This document shows, in pieces, positions 1 through 9,437 of a stretch of DNA of 64,000 bases (positions within the stretch are counted from its first letter, which is position 1; each line of letters opens with the position of its first letter). Location: assembly GCF_001428565.1 (NCBI RefSeq), contig NZ_LMIA01000013.1, forward strand, positions 9,029-73,028. Direction: 5' to 3'. The DNA is from Nocardioides sp. Root190 (GTDB lineage Bacteria > Actinomycetota > Actinomycetes > Propionibacteriales > Nocardioidaceae). The position numbers and the translations under genes were made by a program. Under the pieces are notes generated by a model that had not been told where the DNA came from, made no database searches, and saw only the letters and a list, made by a program, of their open reading frames with translations.

Positions 1-33
1 CGCCGCCGGCACCCCGACATCCCCGCACGGGCC

Positions 34-65
34 ACCCGTCCGGCACCTAAGACACCCGGACGGGT
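34..65. terminator. Hairpin downstream of recA
   Basis: A 10-bp perfect stem (ACCCGTCCGG at 34-43 with its complement at 56-65) around a 12-nt loop lies just past the recA stop. It has no clear T-run in either direction, as is usual for actinobacterial terminators. It probably ends the recA transcript before whatever gene lies left of the window. Confidence 0.5.
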
Positions 66-88
66 CGAACTCACGCGAGCGCGATGAC

Positions 89-1141
89 TCAGAAGCTGTC
101 GACCCCGATGGGCTCGTCGGAGAGCTCGGTGAAGTCGCCGTCGACGGTCGGGGTGACGCCGAGCTTCTCGAGGATCTTCTTCTCGAGCTCGTTGGCGAGG
201 TCCGGGTTGTCCTTGAGGAAGGTGCGGGCGTTCTCCTTGCCCTGCCCGAGCTGGTCGCCCTCGTAGGTGTACCAGGCGCCAGCCTTGCGGACGAGGCCTG
301 CCTCGACGCCGACGTCGATCAGGCCGCCCTCGCGGCTGATGCCCTTGCCGTACATGATGTCGAACTCGGCCTGCTTGAACGGCGGAGCGACCTTGTTCTT
401 GACGACCTTGACCCGGGTCCGGTTGCCGACCATGTCGGTGCCGTCCTTGAGGGTCTCGATGCGACGCACGTCGAGGCGCACCGAGGAGTAGAACTTGAGC
501 GCGCGGCCACCGGTGGTGGTCTCGGGTGAGCCGAACATGACGCCGATCTTCTCGCGCAGCTGGTTGATGAAGATGGCCGTCGTCTTGGACTGGTTGAGGG
601 CACCGGTCATCTTGCGCAGTGCCTGGCTCATGAGTCGGGCCTGGAGGCCGACGTGGCTGTCACCCATCTCGCCCTCGATCTCGGCGCGCGGCACGAGGGC
701 GGCCACGGAGTCGATGACGATCAGGTCGAGGGCGCCGGAGCGGATCAGCATGTCGGCGATCTCCAGGGCCTGCTCACCGGAGTCGGGCTGGGAGACGAGC
801 AGGGCGTCGGTGTCCACGCCGAGTGCTGCGGCGTAGTCGGGGTCGAGGGCGTGCTCGGCGTCGATGAACGCGACGATGCCGCCGGCGGCCTGGGCGCTGG
901 CCACCGCGTGCAGGGCGACCGTCGTCTTTCCGCTGGACTCCGGTCCGTAGATCTCCACCACGCGGCCGCGGGGCAGGCCGCCGATGCCGAGCGCGACATC
1001 CAGCGCGATGGCTCCGGTGGGGATGACGTCGAGCGGGGCACGCGTCTCGTCGCCGAGTCGCATCACCGAGCCCTTGCCGTACTGCTTCTCGATCGTGAGA
1101 AGTGCGGTCTCGAGTGCCTTGTTGCGGTCGTCTGCAGCCAT
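89..1141 (-). CDS. recA: Recombinase RecA
   Basis: RecA binds single-stranded DNA, drives homologous strand exchange and triggers LexA self-cleavage in the SOS response. The 350-residue protein is full length and has no intein, unlike M. tuberculosis RecA. The Walker A box GPESSGKT is at residues 66-73, followed by the expected RecA core ([32 protein letters not shown]) and an acidic C-terminal tail. The start is an ATG next to a GAAGG-like ribosome site. A LexA-type box lies about 165 bp upstream. The neighbouring hairpin at 34-65 suggests that recA is transcribed alone. Confidence 0.98.
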   Translation of the reverse strand: MAADDRNKALETALLTIEKQYGKGSVMRLGDETRAPLDVIPTGAIALDVALGIGGLPRGRVVEIYGPESSGKTTVALHAVASAQAAGGIVAFIDAEHALDPDYAAALGVDTDALLVSQPDSGEQALEIADMLIRSGALDLIVIDSVAALVPRAEIEGEMGDSHVGLQARLMSQALRKMTGALNQSKTTAIFINQLREKIGVMFGSPETTTGGRALKFYSSVRLDVRRIETLKDGTDMVGNRTRVKVVKNKVAPPFKQAEFDIMYGKGISREGGLIDVGVEAGLVRKAGAWYTYEGDQLGQGKENARTFLKDNPDLANELEKKILEKLGVTPTVDGDFTELSDEPIGVDSF

Positions 1142-1298
1142 CTGCCTTCAGTCCTTAGGTCGTGGTGGGCCAGGTACAGCGGCGACGTTACGACGAGGTC
1201 CCGACACAGCCTGGTCAGCTGTTTCGTGGTTGTGGACAAACCCGCCCGACGTCGTACCTGTGGACAGCTGGTGGTCACACCGAACCGTCGTGCGACAC

Positions 1299-1321
1299 AA
1301 CCTAGCCGAACACGTGTTCGA
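1299..1321 (-). promoter_or_regulatory. LexA/SOS box and -10 of recA
   Basis: The sequence CCGAACACGTGTTCGA at 1306-1321 matches the actinobacterial/Gram-positive SOS consensus (TCGAAC-N4-GTTCGA) at every half-site base but the first. Its 14-bp core, 1307-1320, is a perfect palindrome. On the minus strand a TANNNT-type -10 (TAGGTT, 1304 to 1299) sits directly next to it, so LexA would cover the promoter spacer. It lies between recA and the end of the MFS gene and points at recA. Confidence 0.8.
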
Positions 1322-1328
1322 AGTGGCG

Positions 1329-2627
1329 CTACGTCGTACGGCGTGTCGTCGTGTCGCCGTCGCGGGCGCCCTCGGCTGCCGCACGAAGGGCTGCGCCGAG
1401 GACACCGGCGACCATGACGAGGCTGAGCAGGGCGAGTGCGGGGTAGTCGGCGACGCCCACCACGACGCCTGCCAGTCCCCCTGCGCCAGCGGCGGTCACG
1501 CCCATCACCAGGTCCGAGGTGCCCTGCACCTCGGTGCGCGCCGAGGGCGGGGCGTGCTCGGCGACCATGGTCGAGGCGGACACCATCGCCAGGGACCAGC
1601 CGAGGCCGAGCAGGAACAGTCCGGCGGTCACCTGCCAGGACATCCCGGTCGGCGCGGAGGCACACAGGAGCAGCGCCACCAGGAGCGTCACTCCCCCGGC
1701 GCCGAGGACCGGCGGTCGGCCGAAGCGGTCGGCGAGCAGTCCGACCAGGGGCGAGAAGGCGAACATCCCGAGCACGTGCACGCTGATCACGACGCCGATC
1801 ACCTCGAGTCCGGACCCGCCGTGCTCCATGTGCAGGGGCGTCATCACCATCACCCCGACCATCGTGGCGTGGCTGAGGGCGAGTCCCGCGATGGCGTAGC
1901 CGATCACGGGTCGCTCCCGGATCGCGTCGACGGCGCGGGACCAGGAGGACCCGGTGACAGGCGGAGCCGTCGTCCCTGCGGCGCGTCCGGCAGCGTCCCC
2001 AGCGGCCTGGGCGAGCAGGAGCGGGTCGGGGCGCAGGAGCACGCCGACGACCAGCGCGGCCAGCGCCATGCCCACCGCCCCCAGGGCGAACGGACCCGTC
2101 AGCTCGGGGATGTCGACGGCGTCGGCGAAAGAGCTGGCGGGGCCGGTCAGGTTCGGGCCGGCGACAGCACCGATCGTCGTCGCCCAGACCACGATGGACA
2201 GTGAGCGTGCCCGGGTCTCGTCGGTGGCGAGGTCGGTGGCGGCGTACCGCGCGGCGCTGTTGGCCGACGACCCGGCGCCCAGCATCACCGCGCCGACCAG
2301 CAGGAGCGGCATCGATCCGACGACCCCCGCCACGACGGCGAGCGCTCCCCCGCCGGCACCGACGAGATAGCCCGTGACCAGGCCGCTCCGGCGCCCCCGG
2401 GCACCCATCAGCGGTGCGAGCAGGAAGGAGATGACCGCAGCACCGAGCACCTGGGCGGTCTGGGCAAGGCCCGACAACGTCTCGGAGCCGGAGAGGTCGC
2501 GCGCCAGCAGCGAGGCCGTGGCGACACCGATCGTGATGCCGACCGCGCCGACCGCCTGGGTGAGCGCCAGGACCCGCACGGTCCGGCGCTGGGCGGCGAC
2601 GAGTGCCGGGTCCTGCAGCTCGGTCAC
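1329..2627 (-). CDS. MFS transporter
   Basis: A 432-residue membrane protein with about 12 hydrophobic segments and the MFS loop signature after TM8 (GLLADRFGRPP). It is probably a proton-driven exporter of unknown substrate. I chose the GTG at 2627 because it overlaps the DUF3046 stop codon (GTGA, 2624-2627), and the residues encoded further upstream are not membrane-like. The gene ends an operon of a DinB protein, DUF3046 and this transporter that leads up to recA. Confidence 0.8.
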   Translation of the reverse strand: MTELQDPALVAAQRRTVRVLALTQAVGAVGITIGVATASLLARDLSGSETLSGLAQTAQVLGAAVISFLLAPLMGARGRRSGLVTGYLVGAGGGALAVVAGVVGSMPLLLVGAVMLGAGSSANSAARYAATDLATDETRARSLSIVVWATTIGAVAGPNLTGPASSFADAVDIPELTGPFALGAVGMALAALVVGVLLRPDPLLLAQAAGDAAGRAAGTTAPPVTGSSWSRAVDAIRERPVIGYAIAGLALSHATMVGVMVMTPLHMEHGGSGLEVIGVVISVHVLGMFAFSPLVGLLADRFGRPPVLGAGGVTLLVALLLCASAPTGMSWQVTAGLFLLGLGWSLAMVSASTMVAEHAPPSARTEVQGTSDLVMGVTAAGAGGLAGVVVGVADYPALALLSLVMVAGVLGAALRAAAEGARDGDTTTRRTT

Positions 2628-2818
2628 CGCTCGGATGCCGGCAGGTCGAGCGTGGCCCAGACCGCGCGCCACACCTGCTTCGGGTCGAACCCGTCGGCCA
2701 GCGCCTCGATGACGGTGCGGTGACCGAGCTCGCCGATCACGACCTGGTCCGCCCACACGCGGGCATAGCTCTCCCCGAGGTGGTGGTCCATCCGCGTCCA
2801 GAACTCCGTGTGCCGCAC
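2624..2818 (-). CDS. DUF3046 family protein
   Basis: A 64-residue protein beginning VRHTEFW and containing GHRTVIEALADGFDPKQVW, the typical pattern of DUF3046. This is a short actinobacterial family of unknown function found beside recA (Rv2738c in M. tuberculosis). The GTG start at 2818 follows from the family's conserved N-terminus. The stop codon overlaps the transporter start by 4 nt, which implies translational coupling. No catalytic motif is visible. Confidence 0.85.
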   Translation of the reverse strand: MRHTEFWTRMDHHLGESYARVWADQVVIGELGHRTVIEALADGFDPKQVWRAVWATLDLPASER

Positions 2819-2825
2819 CGATCCA

Positions 2826-3374
2826 TCATCGCGGGTCGAGCCACCGCACGTCCCAGCGGTGGTGCACCAGGTCGTGGAGGTGGTAGCGACCGAGGGTCTC
2901 GACGGTGAAGATGCTGCCGTTGCTGCGCCGGCCCGGGCGCGCCCACTGCGCGTCGCCGACCCGGTCGTACCAGCTGGCTGCCAGCTCGGCCGTCGCCAGG
3001 AGATCGGGTACGACGTCCGCGGCGGCCTGCAGGTCGTAGCGCTCCGCCACAGCCGTCTCGTCCTGGTCCCAGTTCGCGAACTGCGGGTCGTCCTGGTCCA
3101 GCAGCTGCTCGATGCGCCCGGCGAACACACGGTTCACGTCGCGGACGTGGCAGGCGTACTCGGTGGGCGACCAGGTGGTCGCGGCCGGACGGTCACCGGC
3201 ACGCGGGTCGGTCAGGACCTCGGCCCAGAAGGCCGCGTTGTCGCGGACGGTCGCGGCGATCGCCGTACGGTCGACGGAGGCCGCCCCGAAGCCGCAGTCC
3301 GGGCAGCGCTCGTCGAGCACCCAGGTCCAGTCCTTGGTGTCCGGCTCGCTCGGCGGTGCCTGCTCGGTCGTCAT
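2826..3374 (-). CDS. DinB-superfamily (mycothiol-transferase-like) protein
   Basis: A 182-residue four-helix-bundle protein of the DinB type, a fold that in actinobacteria includes mycothiol-dependent transferases. The likely metal ligands are the histidines in EYACHVRDVN and in YHLHDLVHHRWDV. A CPDC pair near residues 24-27 is an unusual N-terminal addition that could bind a metal or be redox active. The gene lies 7 nt upstream of DUF3046. The substrate is unknown. Confidence 0.75.
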   Translation of the reverse strand: MTTEQAPPSEPDTKDWTWVLDERCPDCGFGAASVDRTAIAATVRDNAAFWAEVLTDPRAGDRPAATTWSPTEYACHVRDVNRVFAGRIEQLLDQDDPQFANWDQDETAVAERYDLQAAADVVPDLLATAELAASWYDRVGDAQWARPGRRSNGSIFTVETLGRYHLHDLVHHRWDVRWLDPR

Positions 3375-3479
3375 GGGTCGAGTCTGGCGGGCCGACCACG
3401 GCCGGACGAGCGATATCCGGTCAGCGGCCGTCGATGTGCCGCCAACCTGCGACGGTCCCCGCCGACAGCCGGACGACGG

Positions 3480-4046
3480 TCAGGATGCGATGTCGGCGGT
3501 GCCGAAGGCGACGTTGAACCGGTCGCACCAGATCACGACCGACTGCATGTCGGCGAGGTCGGCGCCCTCGGGGATCTCGTAGCTCTGGTTGCCCTGGTTG
3601 CCCTTGAGCGCACCGAGCTTGACCTTGGCGCCGTCGTCGTAGATGCCCCACGAGTCGAAGCACCCCTCGCAGTCACCGCCGCTGGGCTGGTCGGTGATCC
3701 AGACGTGCAGGTCGGGGCCGTTGGAGGTGTCGAGGTCGCCCAGGCGCAGGAAGCGCGACCCGTCGCTGCGACGGAAGATCGTGGCCCGTCCGGACGTGCC
3801 GTGCTCGGCATCGATGAACTCGGCCGAGGCCAGCTCGACGCGGGTCGTGGTGGACCCGCTCGCCTCGGGGACCGTGGTGTCGCTCAGCCCGGCGGAGGCC
3901 GTGCCGACGACCGCGCTGCCGTCGTCGGCCTCGTCGACCTGGTCGTCGATGAAGAGCAGCCACGGCTGGAACACGAGGGCACCGACGACGGCCACGACGA
4001 GCAGCACACCGCCGATCGTCAGCCAGATGGCGCGTCGACGGCTCAT
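3480..4046 (-). CDS. DM13-domain membrane-anchored protein
   Basis: A 188-residue protein with an N-terminal membrane anchor (residues about 7-30), a short acidic linker and a C-terminal DM13 domain (about 75-188). DM13 domains are extracytoplasmic beta-barrels proposed to act in redox or surface chemistry. The cysteines GDCEGCF and VIWCDRF and the LHVWIT segment are typical. It lies 9 nt after hutI on the same strand, with its own TAGGCT -10 that overlaps the hutI stop codon, so it may be transcribed both with hut and separately. Confidence 0.75.
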   Translation of the reverse strand: MSRRRAIWLTIGGVLLVVAVVGALVFQPWLLFIDDQVDEADDGSAVVGTASAGLSDTTVPEASGSTTTRVELASAEFIDAEHGTSGRATIFRRSDGSRFLRLGDLDTSNGPDLHVWITDQPSGGDCEGCFDSWGIYDDGAKVKLGALKGNQGNQSYEIPEGADLADMQSVVIWCDRFNVAFGTADIAS

Positions 4047-4052
4047 GGTCCG

Positions 4053-4058
4053 AGCCTA
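4053..4058 (-). promoter_or_regulatory. -10 element for a leaderless DM13 transcript
   Basis: TAGGCT is followed by exactly 6 nt (CGGACC) and then the ATG at 4046. There is no Shine-Dalgarno sequence. The TAG of this hexamer is also the hutI stop codon. Confidence 0.55.
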
Positions 4059-5234
4059 CGACGTGGGCACGCCGGACTGCCACGTCTGCGTGACGAGGGG
4101 GACACCCGGCCGGTAGGCGAGGTGCACGTGGGTGGGGGCGTCGAGGAGCACGAGATCGGCGCGCGCTCCCGGCACCAGGACGCCGACGTCAGTGCGCTCG
4201 AGCGCGGCGGCGCCGCCCGCGGTGGCGGCCCAGAGCGCCTCGGCCGGGGTCATCCCCATCTCCCGGACGGCGAGCGCGATGCACAGCGGCAACGAGCTCG
4301 TGTAGCAGGAGCCCGGGTTGCAGTCGCTCGCGAGTGCGACCCGCACTCCCGCGTCGAGCAGCCGCCGTGCGGACGGGTAGGGCTGGCGGGTGCTGAACTC
4401 GACGCCCGGAAGCAGCGTCGCAACGGTGCCGGCGTCGCGCAGCGCGTGCACGTCGTCGTCGTCGAGGTGGGTGCAGTGGTCGACGGCGGTCAGGCCGAGC
4501 TCGGCAGCAAGCCTCGCCCCGGGTCCGGGCCCGAGCTGGTTGGCGTGCAGGCGTCCCTGCAGGCCGGCGGCCTCGCCGGCGCGGAGGATCGCGCGGGCCT
4601 GGTCCTCGTCGAAGGCGCCCTGCTCGCAGAAGACGTCGATCCAGCGGGAGTACGGCGCCGCGGCGGCCAGCATCGGACCGGTGACCAGTGCGACGTAGCC
4701 GGCGGGGTCGTCGGCGTACTCGGCCGGGACGACGTGCGCGCCGAGGAAGGTGGTCTCCTCGGTGACCTCGCGGGCGATCCGCAGCGAGCGCGACTCGTCG
4801 GCGACGGTGAGTCCGTAGCCCGACTTGATCTCGACGGTGGTCGTGCCCTGGCGACGCATCTGCGCGACGTGGCGGGCGACGCCCGCTGCGAGCTCGGCGT
4901 CGGTGGCGGCGCGGGTCGCGGCGACCGTCGTACGGATCCCGCCGGCGGCGTACGGCTCCCCGGCCATCCGGGCCTGGAACTCCAGAGCGCGGTCGCCCGC
5001 GAACACCAGGTGGCTGTGGCTGTCGACGAAGCCCGGGATCACGGCGGCACCGGCGGCGTCGACGACGTCGTCGGCCGGGGGTGCATCGGCAGCGGCCCCG
5101 ACCCAGGCGATCCGCCCGTCGTCGATCACCAGAGCGGCGTCGGTGCGGACCCCGAGCAGGTCGTCGGCGGCGGGGTCGTTGGTGACGAGCTCACCGATGT
5201 GGGTGATCAGCGTGGTCCCGGCGCGCAGGCTCAT
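4056..5234 (-). CDS. hutI: Imidazolonepropionase HutI
   Basis: A 392-residue cytoplasmic metal-dependent amidohydrolase that opens imidazolonepropionate to N-formimino-L-glutamate, the third step of histidine breakdown. Metal and substrate motifs are visible: VDSHSHLVF near residue 65, [14 protein letters not shown] and ASDCNPGS. The ATG at 5234 overlaps the hutF stop (ATGA). It is the last hut gene of the operon. Confidence 0.96.
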   Translation of the reverse strand: MSLRAGTTLITHIGELVTNDPAADDLLGVRTDAALVIDDGRIAWVGAAADAPPADDVVDAAGAAVIPGFVDSHSHLVFAGDRALEFQARMAGEPYAAGGIRTTVAATRAATDAELAAGVARHVAQMRRQGTTTVEIKSGYGLTVADESRSLRIAREVTEETTFLGAHVVPAEYADDPAGYVALVTGPMLAAAAPYSRWIDVFCEQGAFDEDQARAILRAGEAAGLQGRLHANQLGPGPGARLAAELGLTAVDHCTHLDDDDVHALRDAGTVATLLPGVEFSTRQPYPSARRLLDAGVRVALASDCNPGSCYTSSLPLCIALAVREMGMTPAEALWAATAGGAAALERTDVGVLVPGARADLVLLDAPTHVHLAYRPGVPLVTQTWQSGVPTS

Positions 5235-6544
5235 GCCCACACCTTGCCGATCGCCGTGCCGAGCTCGCGACCGACGCGCCCGTGGTCGCCGTCGAACACC
5301 AGCCGGCCGTCGATCACCACCTGGGTGACGTCGGAGGCCGTCGCCGCGAACACGGCGGTGTGCTCGTCGGCGCCGGTCCCGGCGGTGCGCGGGCTCACGA
5401 GGTCGAGGGTGACGAGATCGGCGCGACAGCCGACGGCGATCTGGCCGGCGTCGGCCCAGTCGAGGCTGACGTGGCCGTTGAGCGTGCCGAGCTGGAGCAG
5501 CTGCGCCGCCGTCCAGCCACCTCGTGCTCGCGTGGCCAGCCGCTCGTTCAGCTCGAGCGCCCGCATCTCCTCGAACGGGTCGATGACCGCGTGGCTGTCC
5601 GAGCCCAGGGTCAGCTCGGTGCAGCTCGCTGCGCGCAGCCGGTCGGTCGGACCGATGCCGTCGCCGAGGTCCCGCTCGGTGGTGGGACAGATCGAGATGA
5701 ACCCGCAGCGCTGGGCGAGCAACTCGATGTCCGCATCGGTCAGGTGCGTCGCGTGCACGACGCTCGTGGTGGCGCCGAGCAGACCGGCGTCGGCCAGGAG
5801 CCGGGTCGGCGTCACGCCGTGGCGCGCGAGGCACTCGTCGTTCTCCGCCACCTGCTCGGACAGGTGGACGTGCAGGGGGAGGTCGCCGTCGAGGACGGCC
5901 GCGGCCGCCAGCTGTTCGCGTGGCACGGCCCGGACCGAGTGGACGGCAGCGCCGACGCACACGCCCGGCTGGCCGGCCAGCTCGTCGGCCAGGTCCGCGC
6001 GGCGGATCAACCACTGCTCGGCGTCGCCGTCGCTGAAGCGCCGCTGCACACCCTCGACCGGCGCCCCGAAGCCGCTGGACAGGTACACCGTGTCGAGCAG
6101 GGTGATGCGGATGCCGACGTCGCGCGCCGCGGCAATGACGGCGTGACCCATCGCGTTGGCGTCGTCGTACGGGCGACCGTCGGACTGGTGGTGCAGGTAG
6201 TGGAACTCCCCCACCGACGTGTGGCCCGCGGCGACCATCTCGGCGTACGTCGCGCGGGCGAGGTCGTAGTAGTCGTCCGGAGTGAGACGACCGGCGACGT
6301 CGTACATCTGGTCGCGCCACGTCCAGAAGGTGCCGCCCTCGCGCTGCGCTCGTCCCCGAAGCGCGCGGTGGAAGGCGTGGCTGTGGGTGTTGGCGAGGCC
6401 GGGAAGGGTCAGTCCACGGACCGGGGTCGCGGGGCGCTGGGAGTCGGGCTCGACCTGCGTGAACCGGCCGTCCTCGATCTCGACCCGCACGGTGTCGCGG
6501 ACTCGGCCCTCGATCCACGCGTGCTCGAGGAGGTACGACGTCAC
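5231..6544 (-). CDS. hutF: Formimidoylglutamate deiminase HutF
   Basis: A 437-residue amidohydrolase that removes ammonia from formiminoglutamate to give N-formylglutamate. Its presence marks the five-step HutF/HutG route rather than the direct formiminoglutamase route. Metal-site motifs are [27 protein letters not shown] and LGSDSHAV. The GTG start at 6544 overlaps the stop of the upstream M20 gene (GTGA), and the gene overlaps hutI by 4 nt. Length and motifs are normal for the family. Confidence 0.95.
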   Translation of the reverse strand: MTSYLLEHAWIEGRVRDTVRVEIEDGRFTQVEPDSQRPATPVRGLTLPGLANTHSHAFHRALRGRAQREGGTFWTWRDQMYDVAGRLTPDDYYDLARATYAEMVAAGHTSVGEFHYLHHQSDGRPYDDANAMGHAVIAAARDVGIRITLLDTVYLSSGFGAPVEGVQRRFSDGDAEQWLIRRADLADELAGQPGVCVGAAVHSVRAVPREQLAAAAVLDGDLPLHVHLSEQVAENDECLARHGVTPTRLLADAGLLGATTSVVHATHLTDADIELLAQRCGFISICPTTERDLGDGIGPTDRLRAASCTELTLGSDSHAVIDPFEEMRALELNERLATRARGGWTAAQLLQLGTLNGHVSLDWADAGQIAVGCRADLVTLDLVSPRTAGTGADEHTAVFAATASDVTQVVIDGRLVFDGDHGRVGRELGTAIGKVWA

Positions 6545-7767
6545 GTGACCAGTCCCGTCAACGCGTCGGCCAGCGCGTCGACGCCCGCCAGGCAGTCGAG
6601 CACCTCCGCGGACTCGAAGGGCGAGTGCGAGACGCCCGACGGGTTGCGGACGAAGAGCATCGCCGAGGCGATGCCCGCCTCCTGCAGGATCCCCGCGTCG
6701 TGTCCGGCCTGCGTCGGCAGCACGGGGACGTCGCCCAGCCTGCTGGAGAGCGCGTCGCGCAGGACGCCGTCGAAGGCGACCTCGCCGCTGACGGACTCGG
6801 CGGTGACCTCGACCCTGGTGGCGTCGCGGGACGCGCGATCGGCGGCCTGCTTGGCGATCGCCGCCACCATCGTCTCCAGCGCGACGTCGGACTCGGCACG
6901 CGCGTCGAGCCAGGCCGTCACCTGCGAGGGCACGGCGTTGGTCCCGTTGGGGTGCACCTCGATGCGGCCGAAGGTCGCGCGCTGCCCGGAGAGTCGCGCC
7001 TGCTTGTTGGCGGCCAGCGCGGTCATCGCGAAGGTCAGCATCGGATCGACGCGGTCCTCCATCCGGGTGGTGCCCGCGTGGTCCGCGCGTCCGGCGATGT
7101 CGTAGCGGTAGCGGCCGTGCGGCCAGATCGCGCTGCCCACCCCGACCGGAGCGTCGAGGTCGATGAGCGCACGCCCCTGTTCGACGTGGAGCTCGACGTA
7201 GGTGTCGACCCCGTCGAGCAGCGAGGACTCACCGCCCTCCAGCACGTCGCCGAGGCGTACGCCGTCCCGGTCGGTCAGCTCGCGGGCATCGGCCCACGAC
7301 GTGGCACCGACCGCGAGCCGGGAACCGAGGCAGGCCCGCCCGAAGCGGGATCCCTCCTCCTCGACGAAGGCGGCGACACCGATCCGGCGGAGCGGTTCGA
7401 CCCCGCGCTCGCGCATCAGGTCGACGGCCGCCAGGGAGGACACGACACCCAGCGGGCCGTCGTACGCACCACCGTCGAGGACGGAGTCGAGGTGGGAGCC
7501 GGTGAGGACGTGGCCCGCGCCAGGGGTCCCGAGGCTCGTCGCCGGCGCTCCGCGCACCTCGGCCGCCGGAGCCGGTCCCCACCAGGCGACGAGGTTGCCG
7601 AAGGCGTCCTCCTCGATCTCGAGGCCACGGGCGGTCGAGGCCTCACGGAACCACGCACGCAGCTCGAGCTCGGCCGACTCCCACGGCTGGCGGAAGTATC
7701 CGCCCGATGCCGTGGATCGCCCGATCGGCGCGAGATCGCGCCACATCTGCTCGAAGTCGGCGAGCAC
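6541..7767 (-). CDS. M20-family amidohydrolase (allantoate amidohydrolase/N-carbamoylase type), likely N-formylglutamate deformylase
   Basis: A 408-residue M20 dinuclear-metal amidohydrolase of the allantoate/N-carbamoyl-amino-acid hydrolase family. Metal ligands are seen in [34 protein letters not shown] and the C-terminal AGHDAG. It sits inside the hut operon: its GTG at 7767 lies 2 nt after the hutU stop, and it overlaps hutF by 4 nt. No classical HutG is present, so the inferred job is hydrolysis of N-formylglutamate to glutamate and formate. A similar gene lies at the same place in Streptomyces hut clusters. True allantoate activity cannot be excluded. Confidence 0.75.
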   Translation of the reverse strand: MLADFEQMWRDLAPIGRSTASGGYFRQPWESAELELRAWFREASTARGLEIEEDAFGNLVAWWGPAPAAEVRGAPATSLGTPGAGHVLTGSHLDSVLDGGAYDGPLGVVSSLAAVDLMRERGVEPLRRIGVAAFVEEEGSRFGRACLGSRLAVGATSWADARELTDRDGVRLGDVLEGGESSLLDGVDTYVELHVEQGRALIDLDAPVGVGSAIWPHGRYRYDIAGRADHAGTTRMEDRVDPMLTFAMTALAANKQARLSGQRATFGRIEVHPNGTNAVPSQVTAWLDARAESDVALETMVAAIAKQAADRASRDATRVEVTAESVSGEVAFDGVLRDALSSRLGDVPVLPTQAGHDAGILQEAGIASAMLFVRNPSGVSHSPFESAEVLDCLAGVDALADALTGLVT

Positions 7768-7769
7768 GC

Positions 7770-9437
7770 TCAGCCTTCCTCGGACATGGGAATGCGCACG
7801 TCCCGCTCGGCGGCCACCTCGACGGCACGGTCGTAGCCGGCGTCGACGTGGCGGATGACGCCCATCCCGGGATCGTTGGTCAGCACGCGCTCGATCTTCG
7901 CAGCAGCGAGGTCGGTGCCGTCGGCGACGCACACCTGGCCGGCGTGGAGGGAACGGCCCATGCCGACGCCCCCGCCGTGGTGGATCGACACCCACGTCGC
8001 ACCGGAGGCGGTGTTGACCAGCGCGTTGAGCAGCGCCCAGTCGGCGATCGCGTCGGAGCCGTCGAGCATCGCCTCCGTCTCGCGGTACGGCGACGCGACG
8101 GATCCGCAGTCGAGGTGGTCGCGGCCGATCACGATCGGCGCCTTCAGCTCGCCGGAGGCGACCATCTCGTTGAACTTCAGCCCGGCCAGGTGGCGTTCGC
8201 CGTACCCGAGCCAGCAGATCCGGGCCGGCAGGCCCTGAAAGTGCACCCGCTCCTGGGCCATGCCGATCCACTTGTGCAGACGGGCATTGTCCGGGAAGAG
8301 CTCGAGGATCGCCCTGTCCGTGGCGGCGATGTCGGCCGGGTCCCCCGACAGCGCGGCCCAGCGGAACGGTCCCTTGCCCTCGCAGAACAGCGGCCGGATG
8401 TAGGCCGGCACGAAGCCCGGGAACTCGAAGGCCCGGTCGTACCCGCCCTTGCGGGCCTCGTCGCGGATCGAGTTGCCGTAGTCGAAGACCTCCGCGCCAG
8501 CGTCCTGGAACTCCACCATCGCCCGCACGTGCGTGGCCATCGAGGCCTGGGCGTCCTTGGTGAAGCCCGCCGGGTCGGCCTGCGCCCGCTGGTGCCACTC
8601 CTCGAACGGGACGCCGAGCGGCAGGTAGGACAACGGGTCGTGGGCCGAGGTCTGGTCGGTCACGATGTCGATCGGGGCCTCGATCTCCAGCAGGCGCGGG
8701 AAGATCTCGGCGGCATTGCCGAGCAGGCCGATCGACAGGGCGCGGCGCTCGTCGCGGGCCGCGACGGCCAGCTCCAGGGCGTGGTCGAGCGAATCGGCCT
8801 GCACGTCGAGGTAGCGGTGCTCGATGCGCCGCTTGATGCGGGTGTCGTCGACGTCGACGCAGATCGCGACGCCGTCGTTCATGGTGACGGCGAGGGGCTG
8901 CGCACCACCCATGCCGCCGAGACCGGCGGTGAGGGTGATCGTGCCGGCGAGGGTGCCCTGGAAGCGCTTGTCGGCGACGGCGGCGAAGGTCTCGAAGGTG
9001 CCCTGCAGGATGCCCTGCGTGCCGATGTAGATCCATGAACCGGCCGTCATCTGGCCGTACATCGTCAGGCCGAGCTCCTCGAGGCGACGGAACTCCTCCC
9101 AGTTCGCCCAGTCGCCGACCAGGTTGGAGTTGGCGATCAGGACTCGCGGCGCCCACTCGTTGGTGCGCATGACACCGACCGGCTTGCCGCTCTGCACGAG
9201 CATCGTCTCGTCGTCCTCGAGGTCGCGCAGGGTGCGGACCAGGGCGTCGTACGCCTCCCAGTTGCGTGCGGCCTTGCCGGTGCCGCCGTACACGACGAGG
9301 TCCTCGGGACGCTCGGCGTTCTCCGGGTCGAGGTTGTTCATCAGCATCCGCAGCGGTGCCTCGGTCTGCCACGACTTCGCGGTCAGCTCGGTGCCGGTGG
9401 CGGCGTGGATGGGCAGGCGCGGGTTGGGCGTGGTCAC
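7770..9437 (-). CDS. hutU: Urocanate hydratase HutU
   Basis: A 555-residue NAD-dependent urocanase that converts urocanate to imidazolonepropionate. The N-terminal [20 protein letters not shown], the glycine-rich [22 protein letters not shown] and the central YGNSIRDEA are characteristic. The GTG at 9437 gives the family's standard N-terminus (VTTPNPRLP) and overlaps the hutH stop (GTGA); longer readings upstream do not look like HutU. It is the second gene of the operon. Confidence 0.97.
   Translation of the reverse strand: MTTPNPRLPIHAATGTELTAKSWQTEAPLRMLMNNLDPENAERPEDLVVYGGTGKAARNWEAYDALVRTLRDLEDDETMLVQSGKPVGVMRTNEWAPRVLIANSNLVGDWANWEEFRRLEELGLTMYGQMTAGSWIYIGTQGILQGTFETFAAVADKRFQGTLAGTITLTAGLGGMGGAQPLAVTMNDGVAICVDVDDTRIKRRIEHRYLDVQADSLDHALELAVAARDERRALSIGLLGNAAEIFPRLLEIEAPIDIVTDQTSAHDPLSYLPLGVPFEEWHQRAQADPAGFTKDAQASMATHVRAMVEFQDAGAEVFDYGNSIRDEARKGGYDRAFEFPGFVPAYIRPLFCEGKGPFRWAALSGDPADIAATDRAILELFPDNARLHKWIGMAQERVHFQGLPARICWLGYGERHLAGLKFNEMVASGELKAPIVIGRDHLDCGSVASPYRETEAMLDGSDAIADWALLNALVNTASGATWVSIHHGGGVGMGRSLHAGQVCVADGTDLAAAKIERVLTNDPGMGVIRHVDAGYDRAVEVAAERDVRIPMSEEG

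Noticed and set aside
2808-6146. Open frame of about 1100 codons opposite the DinB gene, hutI and hutF
   Set aside because: It crosses several real genes and intergenic gaps on the other strand and shows composition without structure.
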